NCBI GenBank assembly: GCA_050084985.1
Contig: JBITNC010000002.1
Coordinates: 28,582,001-28,646,000 of the forward strand
DNA length: 64,000 nucleotides
DNA from: Nageia nagi
Lineage: Eukaryota; Pinophyta
Direction: 5' to 3'
Part shown: one piece after another, positions 42,978 to 54,664 of the stretch
Numbering within the stretch: the first letter of the stretch is position 1
Layout of the letters: each line of letters begins with the position of its first letter
The notes under the pieces: model-generated
Told to the model about the DNA's origin: nothing
Database searches by the model: none
Seen by the model: only the letters and a program-made list of their open reading frames with translations
Position numbers and translations under genes: made by a program

Positions 42978-45900
42978 ATGGAAGAATCTTTTTTACCCAA
43001 ACACATTCTTGATGTTTCCAACTTTAGAATTTGGAAACTTTGAATGAGAGCTGAGTTGTAAGCAAAGAAGCTTTGAAAAATAGTGAATGAAAACCTTGTA
43101 CCTTTTATATATGAAAAAGCATTAAAAGTTTACAACACGAAGAATGAGTTAGCAACCTCCATGATTTATTGTACAATTTTAGATGATATGCTCTTGATGA
43201 CTTTCTCTTCAAATTCAGTAAAGGAAGCTTGGGATATAGTTAAACAAATCTAACTTGATTCAAACTTTTCAAAAAGGTTTACCATTCTCCTAAAGTTGCT
43301 TCAATCTTGTTAAGGGGAAGATGAAAATGTGGTTATCTACTTAAACAAAATCATTGACCTAAGGATCCAACTTGTTGCTTATGAGTGTAATTGGATTAAT
43401 GATGAGTTCATGATTTTTATCATTCTTCAAAGCCTTTCTACAAAATTTAAAATTTTTATGATGGTTATGAAAATAAAGCTTGTGATGAAAAAGAAGTTTT
43501 TTCCCTTGAGAACCTTTTGAAACACCTATTGAAGCATAAAGAAACCCTTAATAATAAGGTGTTGATTTCTTCTCCTAAAGATAATAATGTTGCTCTTGGA
43601 GTAATCAAAACTCCTTTCAAGAAGAAGTTTAACAATCAAAAGAATCTTATCCTTCTTATTCCAAAATATTTGAGAAAAGAAGCAATGGTTACAACAATAG
43701 TAGGAACAATAGAAACAACAACAACAACAGTAAGAACAACGATAATAATAATCATTTCAAGTAAAGAGATGGAAAAGGCAAAGCTAACAATCAATATCCT
43801 AAAAAAACATTGATGGTAATTGTAACTATTATGGCATTCAAAGTCACAAAGAAGTTGATTGCTACAAAAAAAAAGAGAAGAAAAGAACAAAGGTAATGGA
43901 AATGTAAAGAACTTCAAAGGAAAGAAAAATATTCATGCTAATTTTGCTATGACGTTTTACTCCATGTCTCGCTCTTTTTCATCTGATCAGATTATTGACT
44001 CTGGTTACACTAATCACTTATGCTTTGAAAATAAAAGTTTGAAAACTTTCACAAATATAAAAAAGATGTAGTTGTGATAGATGATAACTCTACTCTTGAA
44101 GTCCAAAGAATTGAGAGTGTGTTGATTCACAAAAAGATTCTTTATAATGTGCTTTATGTTCGTAAGCTTAGGATGAACCTTCTCTTCATAATCTAAGTTG
44201 CTAGAAAAAAGTACTCTTTTGAGTTTAACTCTCAATCCTAATGCATTAAGAAAGGACTTACCATTTTGGTTAAAGGATCTATAATAGATAACGTTTACAT
44301 TATGGATCAAGTTCCATAAAAGATGTGTCTTGCTTATAGTGTGTGTTCTAAAGGTAATCTTTGGCACCATCATTTAGGGACTTAACCATAAGAGTATATA
44401 AGTCATGAAAGATCAAAAACTTATGGAAGGTTTACCTTTAATTTCTCCTTCGATTGGTCTATGCGAGAAATGCATTCTTAATAAGATACATAGATAGAAG
44501 TTTGAAAAAGATAAAGCAACAAAAGCATCTCAACTTCTTCAACTTGTGCATTTAGATTTGATGGATCCATTTTAGACTAAGTCACTTGGAGGAGCATCTT
44601 ACGTCTTAACCTTCATTGATGACTTTAGTAGGATGATCTTTGGGTATCTATTTGAACACAAGGATCAAATTTTTGAGTGTTAAAGTTTTCAAAACTTTTG
44701 TTGAGAATCAAACTAACCTTAAATTCAAGATGTTGAGATCAGATAATGGAAGAGAATATAACAATAATGAGTTCAATGACTATTGTGTTAAGTATGAATC
44801 AAGAGGTAGTTTACTATTCCTTACACTCCTTAGTAGAATGGTGTTACCGAAAAGAAAAATAAAATAATTATGGAGATGGCTAGATGAATGTTGGGTAACC
44901 TTCCCAAATTCTTATGAGGTGAAGTTGTAAGCACTGCTATTTACACCTTGAATAAGTGTCCCATAAAAATCATTTAAAAACTCTTTTGAGGCATGGTCAA
45001 GAAGAAAACCTAACATTTCTCACCTTAGGGTGTTTGGTTATGAAGCATTCTTCTACATTATTTTTGAGAAAAGGAAGAAGTTGAATAAAAAAGGTGAAAA
45101 ATGCATCTTTGTGAGTTATGATAGTTAGCATAGAGGCTACAGACTCTACTCTCCATCCTACAAAGTCATGTTTATTTCAAGAGATGTAAAGTTCAATGAA
45201 CTTCTTGAAGAATCTACTTCTAATAAGGATGTTGATGATCCAAAGGACTCTTCAATTGCTCCTAGCTGGTTAAATATTGATGTAAATAAGTTATCTCAAG
45301 AATAAATTTCTTCAACACAAAGAATAATAAAAAGCATGACCTTGAACAAATCTTTATTTACTAAGATTGATAACAAGCATGAGCCCTTAACCTTCAAAGA
45401 AACTTCAAAACACGAGTGCTGGATGGAAGTCATGAAAGTGGAGTATGAGGTGCTTATGAAAAATAAAAGTTGAGATTTGGTTTTGCTCAAAAATATTATG
45501 TAGATTATGAGAAAATATTTATTCCCATGGCAAAGATGCCTATTATGAGAGTTATCCTTGCTCTTTCTACAGCTCAAAGATGGAAAGTTTTTCAACTTGA
45601 CATCAATAGTGCATTTTTGAATGGTGACTTAGATATGGAAATCTTCATGAATCAATTAGAAGGGTTTATTATGGAAGGCAAAGAGTCCTTTATGTACAAG
45701 CTAAAGAAATCATTTTATGGACTTAAACAGGCATCTCGATCCTGTTATAGAAAGATTTTAGGGTACTTTGTAAACATTGATTTCTTCAAGTATTTTTTTG
45801 ACTCTAATATATATGTGCTCAATCAAGGAAAAGATATGGTCTTGATTCTCTTTTATGTGGATGATCTTTTGATTATTGAAAATAATAATGAATTCATTTA

Positions 45901-46815
45901 AGAGTGCATATCCAAACATAAGATAACACTTGAAATTATTGATCTTGGTCCCTTCTATTACTATCTTGAAATGCAAGTGTATCAATACAGGGATTGTACT
46001 TACCTTAATCAATCTAAGTATATATCAGACATCTTGTAAAAATTTGGAATGGAGTGTAAATATGCTACAATCCCAATCTCTCCTAGAATCACTATTTCTC
46101 TGAGCTCCAACTCTCAGTTGGTTGATGCTACAGCTTATAGGTAATTAATTGGTAGTCTTTTGTATCTGATTATATCCAAGCCAGATATTGCCTTTGCAAT
46201 GAATCTAATGGTTTGATTCATGTAAAAACCATATGTTGAGCACCTCAATGCTATTAACCAAATCTTGAGGTATGTTGCAAGGACTAAAGATTTTGCTTTC
46301 AAGTATTCTAAGTTGCTCTTGTTTGTTCTCTCTGAATTCTCAGATTCTGACTTTAGGGAAGATAGAAATGACAGGAAATCAACCTTTACGTATGTGTTTT
46401 GCATTGGTTCAAGTGCTATCTCTTGGACTTCCAAGAAGTAACCTACTATTTCTCTTTTCACCACAGAAGCTGAATACCATGCCATATCTGTTGTAACCCA
46501 GGAAGCCATTTGGCTAAGGCATCTTCTGAAGAAATTAAGTATGAGCAAGGTGGCTCATCTTTGATTTCTTCAGATAATCTATTAGTTATTTCTTTGGCTA
46601 AGAATCATGTGTTCCATCAGAAAACAAAACATGTGAAAATTCATGCCCATTTTATCAAAGAGAAGGTTCTTGATGGCATCATACACTTGGAGTATTATCC
46701 ATCCACTTTGAACTCCGTTGATTTGTTCATCAAGCCCCTCTCGGAAGCTCAGTTCTGTAGGCTTAGAGATGCTATTAGGTTGGTGAAGTTGCCCTCAAGG
46801 GAGAGTGAAGTTTGA
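42978..46815 (+). pseudogene. Copia gag-pol of element 3 (broken)
   Basis: Gag starts with ATG at 42978 (MEESFLPKHILDVSNFRIW) and continues through KNELATSMIYCTILDDM. The zinc knuckle near 43815-43865 reads CNYYGIQSHKEVDC, with the second Cys replaced by Tyr. Protease shows DQIIDSGYTNHLCF. Integrase has HLDLMDPF, LRSDNGREY and a decayed QQNG stretch (TAG TAG in place of the two Gln codons). RT has QLDINSAFLNGDL and LFYVDDLLI, and RNase H ends with TKHVKIHAHFIKEKV. At least fifteen stops and several frame changes are present, and many stops replace CAA, CAG or CGA. This is the only copia in the window that keeps gag and protease. Confidence 0.93.
46797..46805 (+). other. Internal polypurine-tract-like site in element 3
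   Basis: AAGGGAGAG followed by TG at the end of pol, one base different from the 3' tract AAGGGGGAG at 47644-47652. Same position as in elements 1 and 2. Confidence 0.4.
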
Positions 46816-46892
46816 ATTCTTATGTTGAATTCATGTTTATGATGATAACTTCACCAATAAGAGGATCTCATGCTATATAGTGTTGATTTTGT

Positions 46893-47200
46893 TGTACACC
46901 TTTATGGTAGTTCGCTCTATGTGAGGAACTTATTATACAAATTGGCCAATCTAACACTATTTAATTATCCATATGTGAGGAACTCTTATGTGTCTTTTGG
47001 CACTGTTTAGTTATCCATATGTGAGGAACTCGTATGTGCATGCTCTATTTTGATCAATCTAGTAATATTCAGTTATTTATGTGTGAATAACTCTTATGTG
47101 TCTTTTGGCACTATTTAGTTATCCATGTGTGAAGAACTCTTATGTGTCTTTTATCACTGTTCAATTATCCATATGTGAGAAACTCATATGTGCATGCTCT
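46893..47200 (+). repeat. Diverged tandem hairpin repeat, element 3
   Basis: One unit (46897-46945) still matches the repeat of elements 1 and 2: AGTTC, G, CTC, loop, GAG, GAACT. It is followed by four to five looser units built on AGTTATCC-ATATGTGAGGAACT(C) with TATGTGTCTTTTGGCACT spacers. The stem arms (AGTT and AACT) persist in the looser units. Confidence 0.75.
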
Positions 47201-47643
47201 ATTTTGTAATGATAATCAACACATGTTTTATATATAGCAGGTGACTATAAGTTTTTGGCATAGCATCTTCATGATAACTTATAGTGCACCATTGATCAAT
47301 TCATGATAGAATTTGTATGATTCATTTATCTTTGTTGAGATAAATATGTTGCATCTAACTGATCCTGTTATTTGAGCTGCTTATGACTTGTAGATTCCTT
47401 TGAGATTGAAGGTTACTTACCTCAAGTATGCAAGCTCTTAGAGACTCTTCATGACTTTCAGTTGGATGACTACTTTATATACATTAAAATCGATTATGGT
47501 TAATGATTGTATTTGGCAAAGCAGTAAGTCTCAAACTAGATCTTTCTTACTTCACAAATATGTAAAAAGTTCTCATCTCCGTTGTATCTATTTGGAGAAC
47601 TCTCTTACTTTCTCTCTTATTTGCTCTATCCCAATATTGCATT
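47201..47643 (+). other. Element 3 non-coding 3' segment
   Basis: Homologous to 4760-5234 and 9794-10258 in order and wording ('AATAATCAACACATG'-type start, GCACCATT, CCCAATATTGCATTAAG end) but more diverged. No gene. Confidence 0.75.
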
Positions 47644-47652
47644 AAGGGGGAG
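47644..47652 (+). other. 3' polypurine tract of element 3
   Basis: AAGGGGGAG directly before the 3' LTR at 47653. Confidence 0.92.
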
Positions 47653-48150
47653 TGTTGGATTGTATAATGCATTATTGTAAAGGTTTGTATTAAATCTTCT
47701 ATGTAAGTTCACAAATACTTAAGGGTACCATTTGATATTTAAGTATTTAAGTGAATATCATAATGTAACTTGTCCTACACTCCATGTTATGACCATGCCC
47801 CTTAGGTAAAAGGATGTGCATGTCATGCATTTGTACATTAGATAAAAGGGTGATCCAAAGAGGGATTTTGACCTACAAATAGAAGGCTCCTCTTTGTGAT
47901 CACACACTAATTTGTGGAGTAAAGTTGTACTAGAGGATAGTGTTTAGGAGTTGAGATTAGGAGGATTGTAAGAGAGTTATTTTTGTAATTGAATTAAAGA
48001 TTTAGTTAGTGGATGTACTCCTAGTTGGAGAAACCACTTAATCTTGTGTTATCTTTGTGAGATTGCTTTGTGTGGTAGTTAGATGTGAATTGAGAGTTTT
48101 CATGTGATCTTGGTTGTTTAAGAATTATCTTGTTAGTGTTAGTTCCTTCA
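47653..48150 (+). repeat. 3' LTR of element 3
   Basis: 498 bp, TGTTGGATTG to TTCCTTCA, followed by the target duplication GCATT. Confidence 0.95.
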
Positions 48151-48155
48151 GCATT

Positions 48156-48947
48156 ATCATGCAGGCGAAAAAAATGATGACTAAAGGTAATTGGAAAAGA
48201 TGCATGGCACAAAGCCAAACATCGACCACATTCAAGAATGGATTAATTCGCATTGGAAGATTAAGAACAAAGTGGAAGCCAGAGTGATGCCTAATGACTT
48301 CATCATGTTCATTTTTAATTCAGCAGAAGATAGAGATTATGTCTTGAGTAGGTCATGGTTTCGACCTTGAAATGACATAAATCATGACTGCATCGATTAG
48401 GGTAATGCACATTCCTTTGGGAAATTCAAAGAGTTTATGAAGGAATTGCATATTCCTTTGGGAAATTCATTGTTGTTGACTCTATTATGAAGGCTTGCAC
48501 TAGACTAATGGGAGCAAGAATGCACATCATGGTAGATTTTGGAACCAAATTACCTACCACCATCATGCTCAAATCAAAGCTGGGGAACACATTCAAAAGA
48601 TAAGGTACGAACGAAACATCTACCTTTTCCCAATATGTACTTAAGATGGGCATAATGAGCAATCCTATCTGGCTAGGATCTTTGTAGATGGGACAAGTCA
48701 AAAGGAATGGAAACTCAAATAGAAATATGAAGTATCGACGAAGGAGGATTCAGATGAAAGTGGGCTTAACATTGAGAAAGAAACTCTAATTCCAGCTCTT
48801 AGAATGACAAGAAGCACAAATGATACAAACTCAAAATTCATGAGGAAGATGATAGATGAAGTGGTAGGAAACACAGAAGAAATAGACTCAGAATTTATGA
48901 AGAAGATGGATGAACTGATGTAGAAGGTTACTATGAAGAAGAAATAA
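48156..48947 (+). pseudogene. LINE B ORF1, DUF4283-type part
   Basis: Reads KPNIDHIQEWINSHWKIKN, then EARVMPNDFIMFIFNSAEDR and DYVLSRSWFR, the DUF4283 pattern of plant LINE ORF1. Farther on comes MHIMVDFGTKLPTTIMLKSK, then RYERNIYLFPICT and ARIFVDGT. A Lys/Glu-rich end follows to about 48947. A duplicated phrase (GAATTGCATATTCCTTTGGG near 48440) and several stops break it. No zinc knuckle could be recognised. Confidence 0.65.
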
Positions 48948-49639
48948 TAAACCATCTGATTCTAAGTATACATGCACCCTAAAGAGTGATCATCAAATAA
49001 CCAAAGTGCACCAAAAATGATGGATGTAGGTCAAAGACATGTGGGATGCCCCAACGAAGATGAAAAGAGATAAAAGGATACTGTAAAGGAAATAGTTGAT
49101 GGTAAACAATCTACATTGCTTAGGTTTGGGCAAGGTTTCCTCCTGACACCTGGAATGAACTAAGATCACAACTACAAAGTGAAGATGGGCATACTACGGA
49201 CTTCATAGTTGAAAATCTTAGAGGTTTTAGACTTAGATAGTATTAGATAATAAGAGCATGTAAATGGTATCTAAGTTGTAGATCACCAAGAATGTCTCTC
49301 TCATCCGAAACTGTATAAAATAAATAAGGAAGGGTGATGAATCAAATTTATTTTTTACAAGTAGGTGCTTGTATAAAAAAACCCTTTTAATTTACCCATA
49401 TAAAAAAAAATACCCCTTGATAATAAAAAAATATGATGAATAATAAAAAATTAACTGTAAAAAATGTTTAAAAAGGCTAAAAACATTCAATACAAGCAAC
49501 AAGTTTCATCCTATCATTGTGCAATGGTGATTTCTCTAATTTTTTATTTTTTCCCTATTCAAATTCATCGTTCTAAATTTTCACAATTTATTTAAAATTG
49601 TCTTGACTACGAATGCAATTTCATGGAACGACTCTTAAA
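48948..49639. other. LINE B spacer, no gene recognised
   Basis: Non-coding or too decayed to read. An endonuclease domain should lie here in an intact LINE and is missing. Confidence 0.45.
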
Positions 49640-52000
49640 ATTAACCTTGTTATGAATTTCATGCAATTCAAATTGAAGAGGCTAGATTCATTGATGTTTT
49701 GGATATTAGTAAAGTGTTTATTGAGCATTATCAAAAACTTTTTGCTTCTCAACCTCTTTCAACTGCCAGACAAAAAGCTCTAGAAGAGTGTTTCTTTGTG
49801 ACAAGCCCTTATGGGTACCCTTATGAGTTTTACAAAGAATTATGGTATTTATTGGGCCTTAACTTACTCTAAGTTTGTAAAGAAGCAATGATAAATGGAT
49901 CTCTTGGCTCCATCATTAACAAAGGCAATGTATGGAATCCTGAAATTAGCACTAATTGGGGGTGTGGATGCCTAAAAATGAATTATTATTTATTAAATAA
50001 TTCATTTTAGAGTATCAATGATGTATAATGTAAAAAGGTGTTAAAACAATACCCAAATCTATGTAGTTCATGTAATGGACCATTGTACTATGTACAAGGG
50101 GTCAAAATCTTGTAATAGAGATGTTGCTATGTAAAGACATTAGAGGTAACCTAAAAGAGGAGGAGATCATCATAGGATATCAAGAGGTTATAGAAACCAC
50201 AACAAGATTTACAAACCGAAGACAAATGTAAAGAAAATGAAGAGGAAGATCTAAGGGAGACCCTAGCGAATATCATCTCATATTTGTAACATGCGAATAT
50301 CATTTCTGAAATTTATTACATATTTGTTAGTTGATGAATCTTTCGTTTGAGTGTCTTAATATCTTTTGATGCATTCGTAATTTTGCCTCTTTTAGGCCGT
50401 TAGCACCGTATTGCTTTAAGGTCGTTAACAGCATATAAATAAATGAATGTATGCTCATGTTTAAGGTATGATTTCATTAATCCAATAACCATACGTTTGG
50501 GATAAAATATACATGCATGCTTGCTATTCATTATTGCCATATTTTTGATATATGTGTTAATAAACATTGTTATCCAAATAAGTGCATTTAATTTATTTTA
50601 ATATGTTATGCATTTATTTTGGGTCTACAGGGGGCCTATCACTCTGTTGAATGTTAGTTACAAGATCATTGCAAAAGTTGTAGCTTTGAAACTCAAGCCC
50701 CTTTTGCCTCTAATAATTAGACCTTAGCAAATGGGGTTTGTGCATAATAGATATATTTTGGACAATGTACTTACTGTTTGGGATGGTATGGAATGGGCTA
50801 AGACTTCAAAACAAGATATATTGTTCATTAAAATTGACTTTGAAAAAGCCTATGATAGAATTGAATTGTACTTTATTACTTCCATGCTTCAAGCTTTGGT
50901 GTTTGGTTAGTATTTCATTCGCACAGTTCAAATGCTCTTTAAGGATGCTCCAATTGTTCTTCCTTGAATAAATCTCAATATGAGCAGATCCAACTTGAAA
51001 GGTCAATCTGCCAAGGTTTCCCTCTTGCTCCCTCATTTATTCTTGCTATGGAAGCCTTTGGCTACCTTCTTGCTAAAAACGTAGCTCAAGGTTACATTAA
51101 AGGTATCTCCCTTCCCAACTTTGACCAATATCTTGTCAATGGCCCTTAAGTCATGGCTTTATTGGAAACGCTCTACTTCTAAAGCAGGCTCATCTATTTC
51201 CACTATCCATGTTTGGTGATCTCTCGCTATTACTCACCAGGGGTTGCCTCTTGCTCATGTTCAATGGGTTTATGTAAAAAGGTTTTATAAAAAAGGTATT
51301 TTCCTATATTTCATATTTCTATTCTTGGCATACCAGGGATTGGATTCCTTGGGAAAGTTTTAGGTGATATTACAATATTAAACTAGGTGATAAGGCCACA
51401 TATGAGGTGATGATTGAAAGATTCCCTTCTTTAAATGGAGGAAAGTCAGCAAGCAATTTCAAAGACCTTGGTAGGTTGATTGGTTTTGGCCCAACTACCA
51501 ACCTCTAGTGCAATACAGAGCCTATCTTGGCTATAATTGGCTCTCTCCTAATGTTCCTATGTGGGACAAGGTAAATGAGAAATGGAACTTACGTTCTTCC
51601 CCTTCTAGATGGAACTATAGATTTAATATGGTTTGGGCTCCTTACATTGAACCTAAACAACAATTTCATGCTTGGAGCATATTGCATTAGGGTTTATCTA
51701 TAGGAAACCGTCTTATATACCTAGGGGTTGAGAATCCTATGTGTTTTTTTTGTGGCTAGCCAAAAATTTCCTTCATTTATTTTAGAGTTGCTAGTAAGCT
51801 AGGTTTGCCTAGAATTGGCTTCTTTAATTCTTTAGAACTTTCATTAAAAGCTCCTTTGATTTGCCCCATGCCATTCTTGGTGACCCCATTGATTTTTTTA
51901 TAAACTTCATATAGTATGGAACATCTTTTGGATCAATACCCTCTTCCACCTATGAAAATCCCCTAATCATGCTATCTTCTCTCCATTAGACATGTTTGAA
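49640..52000 (+). pseudogene. LINE B reverse transcriptase and zf-RVT tail (broken)
   Basis: Before the solo LTR: QIEEARFIDVLDISKVFIEH and QKLFASQPLS. After it: PITLLNVSYKIIAKVVALKL, FVHNRYILDNVLTVWDGM, FIKIDFEKAYDRIE (RT motif A) and, near 50970-51090, LERSICQGFPLAPSFILAME (motif B). The catalytic F/YADD box is lost, since the frame stops at LVNGP near 51147. Near 51640-51760 a zf-RVT tail is seen (QQFHAWSILH, then CFFCG). Several stops and frame changes. This would be the polymerase for target-primed reverse transcription. Confidence 0.82.
49963..50629 (+). mobile_element. Solo LTR of an unrelated family, GGGGG target duplication
   Basis: 667 bp starting TGTGGATGCC and ending GGTCTACA, flanked by GGGGG (49958-49962 and 50630-50634). 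The LINE protein reads straight across when it is removed (NW then PITLLN). No similarity to the copia LTRs in this window. The family is unknown, with TG...CA ends and a 5-bp duplication as for any LTR element. Confidence 0.88.
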
Positions 52001-52717
52001 ACTTTTTCTTTGGTTGATAAATATGATATTTTCTATGATTGTTGGTTGCAGATATGTGTCTAGGTGGAGAAAGTAAATGTGAAGGTGCAACATCTTTGCA
52101 ATTTGTTGGTCCATTGGGGGAATGCCCCCTACATTATGAAGGCGCTCCTCTTCCAAGTCCCACTCTAGCAAGAACCTTTGGCCAAGGTTTGAAGACTTGC
52201 CTCTTCAACGTCAATGGTCCCAACCTCCTGAGCATCATTGGTCTCAATCGCCTCCTTGTCAAAAAGTCTGCACATTGATGGCAAGAGCTATTTGTGCCAA
52301 TATGGGTGGAATGTTTGCTCCAAAGTTGCATAAGAATGGTTTTGGGTGGGGTGATGTGGTCGTTGCTACTCAACATTTTGAAGAGCATGCTCATCTGGGT
52401 GATGTTCCCAAAGCCAATGATATTAATGATGAGGATGGTTGGAACGCCCCCACTTCCGATAATGATGGCCGACAGTACAATGACAAGGAGGACAACTTTC
52501 ATCCCCTTGGCTGGAATGTTTAATGCATTTTTATGTCTTACTTGCCTTTTCATTGGCATGATTTTGTAATTTGGGTTGCATTGGAACTCTAGTTGACTAT
52601 GTGGTTACCTAACCCTAGGGGTTAGTATGTTATTACGAGGTGTGTTAATCCCACCCACCCTTTTTGTATGGTTTAACTTCTTTTATTAATATAATTAGCT
52701 TTTCCATTAAAAAAACC
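52001..52717 (+). other. LINE B 3' part and tail
   Basis: Two overlapping plus-strand frames (52039-52278, 52197-52523) and a minus-strand one (52559-52134) are open in this more balanced-composition stretch, but none has a known domain. The part at 52600-52715 (CCTAACCCTAGGGGTTAG, then CCACCCACCCTTTTTGTATGG, then a short A-run) fits a LINE 3' end. Confidence 0.5.
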
Positions 52718-52863
52718 AGCTTGATATTTTTTCTATTTAAAAGAAATCATTCAATTTATTTAATCTTTTAATTTTGTTTCAAAAAATATTCTCAATTTAA
52801 AATTTTACATGAACTACTAATTCTTTTTTTTTCTTGACCTTTTCTAATTTCTAGAGGAAGGGC

Positions 52864-53232
52864 TTGAGGCATATACACCCAACCTACAACACTTTTCTAT
52901 CAAACTTTTATGTCAACCATGCAATGCTGCAGGTTGTGAGCACAACCGAAATGTATTTTTGCACATTCACTCCAATAAGAATAAATCAACATGAAAAATT
53001 GAATGATCTTGTGCACAAGCATTACAACCTATGCCTTTATCATAAACAAATAGGAAGACTTGATTATGAAACCATTGGCATAGACCAAATTAATCCATTC
53101 TCTAAATGGATCATGGATTCGAAGGAGGAACAAGCTCAAAAGCCACCAAAAGATTCTACCTTCCCCTTGAACAAATTTGAAAACCTAGAAGGGGAGTGTA
53201 TGACAAAGAAACAAAAAAATCAAAGAGCTTAA
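52864..53232 (+). pseudogene. hAT transposase C-terminal fragment
   Basis: A 122-codon open frame. NQHEKLNDLVHKHYNLCLYH matches the conserved (R/K)LNDLV-x-V-HYNLRL stretch of hAT transposases, the preceding TTEMYFCTFTPI fits the ER-x-WSTF-x-x-I block, and DQINPFSKWIMDSKEE fits the short D-P-I...EW(I/V)-x-E end. The C-terminal Lys/Gln tail ends at 53232. Catalytic residues lie upstream in the family and are absent here, so this is a fragment. It precedes another hAT remnant (56.9-58.4 kb) with opposite content (N-terminal and middle parts). Confidence 0.7.
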
Positions 53233-54183
53233 GAAGAGATACATGGATCCATATCACAATGAGAAATTAAAGCTTATACTAATCAAAGGGTAAATTAGTT
53301 AGTAAATATTGAATTTGTGAGATTGCATTTGATAATTATATTTTATCATAGCTCATGAGCACATTATATGCTTTAATTTATACATTTTTCACATTTTAAT
53401 CAATACAAGAAAGAATATGTACCTTCTTCTTTACAAGAAAGAATATGTACCTTCTTCTTATTAATTTTTTATTTGTATAGCATATTTTATACTATAATTT
53501 TTTATATTTGACATTTTAATCAACAAAGAATATACTCTTTCCTCATGTTGGTTTCTTATTTGGATAATGTTGAATAATTGTATTACAAAATACTAATAAG
53601 TAATATGCATTTAAAAACTTTTTTCAATGCAAATTTGTATATTGTTTAAACGAAGGCTTTACCAAATTTTTCCTAAGCCCCGAATGAACCTTACTAGATC
53701 TCCATCGGGTCCAGATTTCTCTACTATGATATGCGCAATCAAAATTTTGTGGATTTGAACTAAAATCACAATTTTGTAACTGACATAACTTAAGATACAA
53801 TACAGCCTTCTTGCTTCACAATGAATGCAAAAGTTGATACTTTTCAAACCATTATAATGACATGTAACAGATCATATTCTCCAAGTATCTGATATTTTAC
53901 AAAACAGCAAAAACATTTCTAAAAATCACTATTGCTTTTAACAATGGCTTTTAATAAAAAATATTAATAATTGCTTAATAAAGCCTAAAATTCAAAAAAT
54001 TTCATGAACTCTACACAGTATTCCCATTTATAAACAATCATACTGGATCAAACATTTACATTGTGCTCACATCTAATGTTGCAAATGTTCTTAGATCTCA
54101 AACTGAACTGAGCACAGAAATCTTTGAAAACTACGTATCAGACAAAATTGAGAAGGAAATTGCTTAATGCCTAGTCCAGCCAG
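53233..54183. other. Non-coding; small tandem duplication at 53402-53458
   Basis: AT-rich. A 28-bp unit (ACAAGAAAGAATATGTACC...) occurs twice in tandem at 53402-53458. A 62-codon minus-strand frame (53847-53659) has no known features. Confidence 0.5.
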
Positions 54184-54333
54184 CTATGTTAAACGCAAAG
54201 CCATTTCTTGCAGAAGAGCTCTTTTTTGTGCTGCATTAATCACACCTCTACACAATGCATTTTCAAGAACCTCAGCAACAATAGCTGCAGCATGACCCAA
54301 AGGCTCCTCCACGGCCCTCTTTAACATGAAAGC
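54184..54333 (-). CDS. Possible last exon of a host gene, minus strand
   Basis: On the minus strand, after an acceptor-like TTTCGAAG, 49 codons read AFMLKRAVEEPLGHAAAIVA, EVLENALCRGVINAAQKRAL and LQEMALRLT and stop with TAG. The composition (Ala/Leu/Glu-rich, helical, balanced codon use) contrasts with the surrounding junk. I do not recognise the protein. No further exon could be firmly identified upstream (to the right), and TE remains fill that side. It could be a terminal exon behind a TE-filled intron, a gene fragment carried by a TE, or chance. Confidence 0.35.
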   Translation of the reverse strand, partial: AFMLKRAVEEPLGHAAAIVAEVLENALCRGVINAAQKRALLQEMALRLT

Positions 54334-54664
54334 CTTCGAAATATTCAACGGAAAATATTAATATCACAATACAGCCCAAAACATGTCCATTAGAAAAAAA
54401 ACAGTGAAGGATCATAGATGTGAAAATGACATCAAATCAAGCAATAAATAAAACTGCCAGGAAAAACATTTTTTTGAATGTTTTAAGGAAATTCTAAATA
54501 ACCAAGCTTATTAATGTGAATTAAAGGAGACCGAAAAAGATTCTGAAAGCTTCAGTATGACTACATCCTGAAGCAGCCAAACATCTGATCTTTTAGCCAA
54601 GTTGCATGGCACCAGTAGTAGATATATTGTGTCCTCTTCTTCTAGAGGCCCTCACTCTACTCAA
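54334..54664. other. No feature recognised
   Basis: AT-rich sequence between the possible exon and the copia remnant. Nothing supported. Confidence 0.4.

Larger units (their letters stand above)
39627..48150 (+). mobile_element. Copia element 3, full length, decayed interior
   Basis: An 8.5-kb element with 5' LTR (39627-40127), primer-binding site, long leader, gag-pol remains, 3' tandem array, polypurine tract and 3' LTR (47653-48150). Perfect 5-bp target duplication GCATT (39622-39626 and 48151-48155). Its family is related to elements 1 and 2 (same PBS, gene content, 3' layout) but with distinct LTRs starting TGTTGGAATG/TGTTGGATTG. The two LTRs differ at about 40 positions by eye, so it is older than element 2. 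Confidence 0.96.
39399..52717 (+). mobile_element. LINE B, split by copia element 3 and a solo LTR
   Basis: ORF1 begins near 39503 and is interrupted at 39626 by element 3, resuming at 48156. ORF2 reverse transcriptase and zinc-finger tail follow (49640-52000). The 3' end, near 52600-52715, has a short A-run (TTAAAAAAACC) after a 'TTTGTATGGTTTAACTTC' tail typical of plant LINE 3' ends. The gap between ORF1 and RT (about 0.7 kb) is too short for a full endonuclease, so there is an internal deletion. Confidence 0.72.

Noticed and set aside
52134-52559. 141-codon minus-strand frame
   Set aside because: It overlaps two open plus-strand frames in the LINE 3' part, is Met/Ile/Leu-rich and has no recognisable domain.
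53402-53458. 28-bp duplication as target-site duplication
   Set aside because: The copies are directly adjacent with nothing inserted between them, and the length does not fit known elements.
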